A DNA stretch of 64,000 bases from Mycobacterium sp. 852002-50816_SCH5313054-b (GTDB lineage Bacteria > Actinomycetota > Actinomycetes > Mycobacteriales > Mycobacteriaceae): positions 1-64,000 of the forward strand of contig NZ_LZIC01000127.1 of assembly GCF_001667185.1 (NCBI RefSeq), in the 5' to 3' direction. A model generated the notes under the pieces. That model was not told where the DNA came from. It worked only from the letters and a program-made list of their open reading frames with translations, and made no database searches. Positions 59,096 to 64,000 of this stretch are shown here, piece after piece (position 1 is the first letter of the stretch; the number at the start of each line of letters is the position of its first letter). Both the position numbers and the translations under genes were made by a program.

Positions 59096-59260
59096 CGTTC
59101 CTCCTACCCCGCGCATTCCCCCGACCCCGCCAGCATAGGCGCGAACCGGGGCCGACCGGCGGCGATGTGCGGGTCGCTGCCGGCGCCGCACCCTTGTTCC
59201 CGCCGGCATTTCGCAGTAGCGTCAGGCGGCTGAACTGTGGATCGACGCGGGAGGAACGCC

Positions 59261-59881
59261 ATGCAGCTCGCCAGGACCGCCGCCGGCTGGGCGGTCGCCA
59301 CCATAGTGGCCGGCACCGTGGTTACCGGCTGCAGCGACGACCAGAACACGTCGGCGCCCACGTCATCGACGACAACGGGTGCTGCCACTTCGTCGAGCGG
59401 TTCGAGCACGGTCACCGCCCCGTCGCCGGGCCAAGCCGCCGATTACAGCTCGTTGCTGATCAAACCCAGTGACATCGGCGGAGACTTTAAATCCCCCCAG
59501 CCCCCCGTCCTGAATCCCAACAATGCGACCGGTGTCGCACAGCTTTTCGCCAACCCCGACAACAGCCGCCGGATCGGCGACACCATCCTGATCGTCGCCG
59601 ACCGCGCTGTGGCGAAGGCGGCCATCGAGAACACCAAGACCAACTATGCGGGGAAGGTCGTCGGCACGTGGCAGCCGGTCGACATCGGCTCCAACGGCTT
59701 CATGATTTCCGGTAACTCGCCGGACAACTCCCAAGCGGTGACGGTGTTGCTGTTCAGCGAGGGGAAGGCCGTCGTCAACATCGAATTCGACAGCGCGCCC
59801 AACGATCCGATAGATCCGGCCATCGCGATCGATGTCGGACGCAAGCAGGACGCCGCGATCAAAAGCGGGTTGCCCGGCTAG
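59261..59881 (+). CDS. Lipoprotein of unknown function
   Basis: 206-aa predicted lipoprotein: signal peptide MQLARTAAGWAVATIVAGTVVTGC with lipobox VTGC, then a Ser/Thr-rich linker of ~35 residues, then a ~140-residue globular domain (SSLLIKPSDIGGDF; TILIVADRAVAKAAIENTKT; VNIEFDSAPNDPIDPA). Similar domains occur in mycobacterial lipoproteins and in kinase sensor modules; I cannot name it. Strong GGGAGGAACGCC site; ATG 59261. Convergent with ldtA (9-bp gap), with no obvious link. Confidence 0.78.
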   Translation: MQLARTAAGWAVATIVAGTVVTGCSDDQNTSAPTSSTTTGAATSSSGSSTVTAPSPGQAADYSSLLIKPSDIGGDFKSPQPPVLNPNNATGVAQLFANPDNSRRIGDTILIVADRAVAKAAIENTKTNYAGKVVGTWQPVDIGSNGFMISGNSPDNSQAVTVLLFSEGKAVVNIEFDSAPNDPIDPAIAIDVGRKQDAAIKSGLPG

Positions 59882-59890
59882 ATCTTGCGA

Positions 59891-60646
59891 TCAGGCGACG
59901 ACCTGGATGGGGTCGCCGACGTTGACCTGGTTGAAATACCATGCGGCGTTGTCCGGGCTCAGGTTGATGCATCCGTGGCTGACGTTGGCGTGGCCCTGCG
60001 AGTCGACCGACCACGGCGCCGAGTGCACATACACGCCGCTCCAGGTGACCCGGACCGCGTACTGCGCCGTGATCTTGTATCCCTCCGGGGAACTCAGCGG
60101 GATGCCGATCGTCCGCGAGTCCATCACCACGGTGCGCTCCTTCTCCAGGGCGGTGAAGGAGCCGATCGGCGTCGGGCGACTGGGCTTACCCATCGACGCC
60201 GGCATCGTGCGCAGCACCTCGCCGTTTCGGCTGACGGTGAAGGTGTGCCCTGACAGGCTGGCCACACCGAGCAATTCGTCGCCGGTGTCGAAGCCCGTCG
60301 TCAGGGCCTGCACACCCGCCGAGACATGGGTGTGCGCGGGCCAGTAGTGGTTCGGCACCCACTGGACGACGTCGTTCTGGACCCACTCGAAGTGTCCCGG
60401 TGTATCGCTCGGCGACGAAACGTGGATGGTCCGTTCGGCGGCACCGCGATCGGTGACCGGCGCCGTGAACGTGACGACCAGCGGGTGGGCCACGCCCACC
60501 ATCGCTCCGTTAGCGGGCGAAATCGCGGCAACTCCGGGAACCGGCTCGGGCAGGGGGACGGACGCCACGCCGCGCGCGGCGCTCCCCACTGCGCCCATGC
60601 CGGCAATCGCTACCATAACGAACAGATAACGAAACGCTCGGTGCAT
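59891..60646 (-). CDS. ldtA: L,D-transpeptidase LdtA (LdtMt1)
   Basis: 251-aa periplasmic peptidoglycan 3->3 cross-linking enzyme, same length as M. tuberculosis LdtMt1 (Rv0116c). A signal sequence or anchor precedes an Ig-like domain (about residues 35-125; ISPANGAMVGVAHPLVV) and a YkuD catalytic domain with HANVSHGCINLSP, the catalytic Cys at residue 226 as in LdtMt1. It makes the carbapenem-sensitive cross-links. ATG 60646 is preferred over an upstream start at 60679 because the hydrophobic signal begins here. Gene order ldtA-oxyS-oxcA is conserved apart from an inserted hydrolase. Confidence 0.96.
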   Translation of the reverse strand: MHRAFRYLFVMVAIAGMGAVGSAARGVASVPLPEPVPGVAAISPANGAMVGVAHPLVVTFTAPVTDRGAAERTIHVSSPSDTPGHFEWVQNDVVQWVPNHYWPAHTHVSAGVQALTTGFDTGDELLGVASLSGHTFTVSRNGEVLRTMPASMGKPSRPTPIGSFTALEKERTVVMDSRTIGIPLSSPEGYKITAQYAVRVTWSGVYVHSAPWSVDSQGHANVSHGCINLSPDNAAWYFNQVNVGDPIQVVA

Positions 60647-60811
60647 GGCGCCTACCCTTTGCGATGGTTCAACTGACACAACGATATTCTACTGGCTGTC
60701 GGCTCATTACGGTTTTCAGCAAACATCGGCGGCTTCGCTGGGTCGCCACGATAACGGTGAGATCACCGGATGAGCCCGAGCAGACCAGGGCAGGCCCGGC
60801 GAGGGGCGGAC

Positions 60812-61477
60812 ATGACCGCAAACGATCGCTACACGCGTCCGAGGGCGGCTGCGGCCGCCCTGATCCTGATCGACGTGCAGCGCGACTTCATGGACACCGC
60901 CGCCACCCCCGGTGCTGATGCCCCGATGCCGGTCGCGGGCACGCGTGCCGCGATCCCGGCGATGGCGCAGCTGGCGGCGGCTTTCCGGCGGCGGGGACTG
61001 CCCATCGTGCACGTCGTCCGGCTGTATCTGCCGGATGGGTCGAACGTTGACCTGGTGCGGCGCGGGTCGATCGAGGCGGGCGCTCGAATTGCCCTGCCCG
61101 GCAGCGCCGGTTCGCAGATTGTCACCGAACTCCTGCCCAAATCCGTTGATTTGGAACACCAATTGCTCTTGGCCGGTGCATTCCAACAGATCGGCGCCGC
61201 CGAGCACGTGATGTACAAACCTCGGTGGGGCGCCTTCCACGGCACCGCCCTCGAGCAACATCTGCGCGAAAGCGGCAGCGATACCTTGGTTTTCGCGGGC
61301 TGCAACTTTCCCAACTGCCCTCGCACCTCGATCTACGAGGCCTCCGAACGCGACTTCCGGCTTGTCCTGGTTTCCGACGCGATCTCCGGCCTGTATGAGC
61401 GCGGCGTCGCGGAGTGTCGTGCCATCGGAGTGAACGTGCTCAGCGTGTCGGAGACGCTCGATTGGCTGGGGTGCTAG
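60812..61477 (+). CDS. Isochorismatase-family cysteine hydrolase
   Basis: 221-aa isochorismatase-like hydrolase: catalytic triad Asp in LIDVQRDF, Lys in YKPRWGAFHGT, Cys in FAGCNFPNCPRTS. Closest types are nicotinamidase, N-carbamoylsarcosine amidase and ureidoacrylate or isochorismate hydrolases; the precise substrate is not evident. ATG 60812 follows GAGGGGCGGAC. It is inserted between ldtA and oxyS, which are adjacent in M. tuberculosis. Followed by oxyS after 21 bp, possibly cotranscribed. Confidence 0.85.
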   Translation: MTANDRYTRPRAAAAALILIDVQRDFMDTAATPGADAPMPVAGTRAAIPAMAQLAAAFRRRGLPIVHVVRLYLPDGSNVDLVRRGSIEAGARIALPGSAGSQIVTELLPKSVDLEHQLLLAGAFQQIGAAEHVMYKPRWGAFHGTALEQHLRESGSDTLVFAGCNFPNCPRTSIYEASERDFRLVLVSDAISGLYERGVAECRAIGVNVLSVSETLDWLGC

Positions 61478-61498
61478 GCGCGCGTTAGCCTCAGCGAA

Positions 61499-62431
61499 AT
61501 GCTTTTCCGTCAACTGGAGTACTTCGTCGCGGTCGCCCAGGAGCGCCACTTCGCCCGGGCGGCCGAGAAGTGCTACGTCTCGCAACCGGCGCTGTCCGCC
61601 GCCATCGCCAAGCTCGAACGGGAGCTGAACGTCACGCTGATCAATCGCGGACACAGCTTCGAGGGCCTGACGCCCGAAGGGGAGCGACTGGTCGTGTGGG
61701 CCAAACGGATTCTCGCCGAACACGATGCCTTCAAGGCCGAGGTGCACGCCGTGCGGTCCGGCATCGCGGGCACGCTTCGGCTGGGCACGGTGCCGACCGC
61801 CTCGACGACGGCGTCCCTGGTGCTCTCCGCGTTCTGTTCGGCGCATCCGTTGGCGAAGGTGCAGATTCTCTCCCGGCTGGCCGCCACCGAGCTGTACCGG
61901 CGCGTGCGCGAGTTCGACCTGGACGCCGCCATCGTGCACACCGCCACCGACGACGCGCACGACGTGAACCTGGTGCCGCTCTACCAGGAACACTATGTGC
62001 TGCTCTCGACGGCGAACATGCTGCCCGCGGGGGCGTCGACGCTGACGTGGCCGGAGGCCGCGCAACTGCCGCTGGCGCTGCTCAGCGCCGAAATGCGCGA
62101 CCGCCAGATCATCGACGAAGCGTTCGCCGGCCACGCGATCACCGTCACCCCGCAGGTCGAAACCGACTCCGTCGCTTCGTTATTGGCGCAGGTGGCCACG
62201 GGCAACTGGGCGTGCATCGTCCCGCACACCTGGCTCTGGACCTCGCCGCTTAGCGCGGAGATTCGCGCGGTCGAGATGGTCGAACCGGTGCTCAAGGCCG
62301 AGATCGCGCTGGCCACCAACTCTTCCGGCCCCGGCTCGCCCGTCGCGCGTGCGCTCACCGCGTGCGCTCAGGAGCTGGCGCTGGGCGAGTTCTTCGAAGC
62401 GCAGTTGCTGGGCATCACGCGCCGGCGCTGA
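61499..62431 (+). CDS. oxyS: LysR-type oxidative-stress regulator OxyS
   Basis: 310-aa LysR protein: N-terminal helix-turn-helix (FRQLEYFVAVAQERHFARAAEKCYVSQPALSAAIAKLE; INRGHSFEGLTPEG), then a substrate-binding-like effector domain. It matches M. tuberculosis OxyS (Rv0117), reported to repress katG under oxidative stress. OxyR-type Cys pairs are not present in equivalent form. It lies between ldtA and oxcA as in M. tuberculosis. ATG 61499. Convergent overlap of 17 bp with oxcA. Confidence 0.9.
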   Translation: MLFRQLEYFVAVAQERHFARAAEKCYVSQPALSAAIAKLERELNVTLINRGHSFEGLTPEGERLVVWAKRILAEHDAFKAEVHAVRSGIAGTLRLGTVPTASTTASLVLSAFCSAHPLAKVQILSRLAATELYRRVREFDLDAAIVHTATDDAHDVNLVPLYQEHYVLLSTANMLPAGASTLTWPEAAQLPLALLSAEMRDRQIIDEAFAGHAITVTPQVETDSVASLLAQVATGNWACIVPHTWLWTSPLSAEIRAVEMVEPVLKAEIALATNSSGPGSPVARALTACAQELALGEFFEAQLLGITRRR

Positions 62432-64000
62432 TCGGGGGTGTGGCCGCGCTGGTCGGATTGAGGCTCGCCAGGTGGCCGCTTTCCACTCCGGCGGCCGGGT
62501 CGAGCTCGCAGTCGATGACCGACGGCCCGCCGGAGCCGATCGCCTCGGCCAGCGCCGCGCGCAGCTCCGCCGGTGTGCTGACGTGGTATCCCTTGCCGCC
62601 GAACGCCTCCGCGATCAGCTCGTGACGCGCCCGTGCGTTCAGCACGGTCGGCGCCGGGTCCGACCCCGTGGCGGCCGAGCCGGCCGGCGCCTCGTCGCCG
62701 CGGTAGACGCCGCCGTTGTTGAGGATGACGACCGTCACCGGCAGCCGGTATCGGCAGATCGTTTCGACCTCCATGCCGGAGAACCCGAACGCGCTGTCAC
62801 CCTCGATCGCGACCACCGGCTTGCCGGTCTCCACCGCGGCGGCGATGGCGTATCCCATGCCGATGCCCATCACGCCCCAGGTGCCGGTGTCGAGCCGGTG
62901 CCTCGGCAGCTCCATGTCGATGACGTTGCGGGCCAAATCCAGCGCATTGGCGCCCTCGTTGACCACGTAGACGTCCGGGTTTTCCTGCAGCACCGCGCGA
63001 ATTGCGCCCAGCGCGTTGTAAAACCGCATGGGGTGGGGGTCTTCGGCCAGCCGCTGGCGCATCTTGGCCTCGTTGCGGGTCCTGCGCTCGGCCAGCTCGT
63101 CGATCCATTCCGCCGGCGCGACGATCGGATGCGCGGCCACTGCGTCGCACAGCCCCGACAGCACCGAGCCGACGTCGCCGGCCAGTGGCACCGCGATCGG
63201 CCGGTTGCTGTCGAATTCCGCCGCCGCGATGTCGATCTGCACGAACTTCGCGTCGGCGGACCATTGCGGCGACTCCCCGTGGCCGAGCAGCCAATTCAGC
63301 CGGGCGCCCACCAGCAAGACCGCGTCCGCGCGGGCGATTGCCAGTGAGCGCGCGGCCCCGGCCGACTGCGGGTGCGAGTCGGGCAGCAGCCCCTTGGCCA
63401 TCGACATCGGCAGGAACGGAATTCCGGTGGCCTCCAAGAACTTCCGGGCCACGTCGTCGGCCCGCGCGTAGGCGGCGCCCTTGCCCAGCACGATCAGCGG
63501 CCGCCGCGCCCGCCCGAGAACCTCCAGCGCGCGATCGACGGCCTCCGGCGCCGGCAGCTGCCGGGGCGCGGGGTCGACGACCCGCCAAATCGTGGCGGCT
63601 GCGGCGGAGGCGTCCATGGCCTGGCCCAGAATCTCGCCGGGGATGTCGAGGTAGACCCCGCCCGGCCGCCCGGAGGCCGCCGCACGCATGCCGCGCACCA
63701 CGGCCCGCCCGATGTCCTCGATCCGGCCCACCCGATAGGCCGCCTTCGCGAAAGGCCTTGCGGCGGCGAGCTGATCGAGCTCCTGGTAGTCACCGCGCTG
63801 CAAGTCCACCATCGCCCGGTTGCTCGAACCCGAGATCTGGACCATCGGGAAGCAGTTCGCGGTCGCGTTCGCCAGCGCGGGCAGGCCGTTGAGGAACCCC
63901 GGCCCGGATGTCGTGAGGCACACGCCGGGCCGCCGGGTGAGAAACCCGGCGGCGGCGGCCGCGTTGCCGGCCGAGGCCTCCTGCCGAAAGCCGATGTAGC
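62415..64000 (-). CDS. oxcA: Oxalyl-CoA decarboxylase OxcA, C-terminal part (cut by window edge)
   Basis: About 528 visible residues of a ThDP enzyme whose 5' end lies beyond 64000; the family is ~580 aa long. The frame is open to the window edge. ThDP/Mg2+ motif: GDSAFGFSGMEVETI ... VVILNNGG (GDS and NN). The central NAD/FAD-like domain is KFVQIDIAAAEFDSNRPI. It cleaves oxalyl-CoA to formyl-CoA and CO2; the pathway needs a formyl-CoA:oxalate CoA-transferase, none of which is adjacent, though a class III CoA-transferase is encoded at 49981. Order oxyS-oxcA as in Rv0117-Rv0118c. Confidence 0.93.
   Translation of the reverse strand, partial: YIGFRQEASAGNAAAAAGFLTRRPGVCLTTSGPGFLNGLPALANATANCFPMVQISGSSNRAMVDLQRGDYQELDQLAAARPFAKAAYRVGRIEDIGRAVVRGMRAAASGRPGGVYLDIPGEILGQAMDASAAAATIWRVVDPAPRQLPAPEAVDRALEVLGRARRPLIVLGKGAAYARADDVARKFLEATGIPFLPMSMAKGLLPDSHPQSAGAARSLAIARADAVLLVGARLNWLLGHGESPQWSADAKFVQIDIAAAEFDSNRPIAVPLAGDVGSVLSGLCDAVAAHPIVAPAEWIDELAERRTRNEAKMRQRLAEDPHPMRFYNALGAIRAVLQENPDVYVVNEGANALDLARNVIDMELPRHRLDTGTWGVMGIGMGYAIAAAVETGKPVVAIEGDSAFGFSGMEVETICRYRLPVTVVILNNGGVYRGDEAPAGSAATGSDPAPTVLNARARHELIAEAFGGKGYHVSTPAELRAALAEAIGSGGPSVIDCELDPAAGVESGHLASLNPTSAATPPISAGA

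Noticed and set aside
60716..62134. A 472-residue minus-strand frame opposite the isochorismatase and oxyS genes
   Set aside because: Antisense shadow of two well-conserved genes.

Overview
The window is a high-GC actinobacterial chromosome segment, almost certainly from a slow-growing mycobacterium, most likely of the M. avium complex. Mycobacterial markers, recognised from family knowledge and remembered gene order, include a 1,600-residue CtpI-type P-ATPase, the L,D-transpeptidase LdtA with its catalytic Cys at residue 226, the OxyS regulator convergent with oxalyl-CoA decarboxylase OxcA, a PknF/PknH-type kinase followed by two lipoproteins, a DUF2236 (MpaB-like) oxygenase, a cutinase, and a 54-bp GC-rich repeat that I recall being scattered through M. 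avium-complex genomes. No IS element, CRISPR array, rRNA or tRNA was seen.

Layout. 1-8.8 kb: oxidative metabolism (a Baeyer-Villiger monooxygenase remnant, a MerR/P450 divergent pair, an SDR, a cation antiporter with a structured leader, then an SDR/SnoaL/alcohol dehydrogenase operon divergent from an IclR regulator). 8.8-15.4 kb: kinase-lipoprotein-lipoprotein operon, an MmgE/PrpD protein, a DUF2127 membrane protein and an SDR. 15.5-22.6 kb: CGNR regulator, three small metabolic genes, a methyltransferase, a hydrolase-cyclase fusion and a TetR/MpaB pair. 22.6-31.4 kb: a metal-dependent amidohydrolase/decarboxylase, a LysR regulator, an SDR plus LuxE-like and LuxC-like pair (a predicted two-protein carboxylate reductase), a cutinase, and an SDR/acyl-CoA ligase pair. 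31.4-38.7 kb: ctpI, a small conserved protein, a SnoaL protein, rhomboid protease and SRPBCC protein, syntenic in part with M. tuberculosis Rv0107c-Rv0110.

38.8-54.3 kb is a 12-gene catabolic island placed between the orthologues of Rv0110 and Rv0111. Five genes run left (NDMA-type alcohol dehydrogenase, SDR, AMP ligase, GntR/UTRA regulator, beta-propeller lactonase-like protein) and seven run right (SDR, Rieske oxygenase, Baeyer-Villiger monooxygenase, SDR, class III CoA-transferase, ThDP lyase/decarboxylase with non-standard cofactor motifs, aldehyde dehydrogenase). Two copies of a GntR-like operator lie in the divergent promoter region. The likely logic is ring or chain hydroxylation, oxidation to a ketone, oxygen insertion to an ester or lactone, hydrolysis, CoA activation and C-C cleavage; the substrate is unknown.

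54.5-64 kb: the Rv0111-like acyltransferase, an O-methyltransferase, an M-box (Mg2+) riboswitch enlarged by two tandem copies of the 54-bp repeat in a peripheral stem-loop and followed by two tandem upstream ORFs and an Rv1535-like small protein, a quinone-oxidoreductase-like protein, a lipoprotein, ldtA, an isochorismatase-family hydrolase, oxyS, and the C-terminal part of oxcA cut by the window edge. Ten separate short-chain dehydrogenases occur in the 64 kb.
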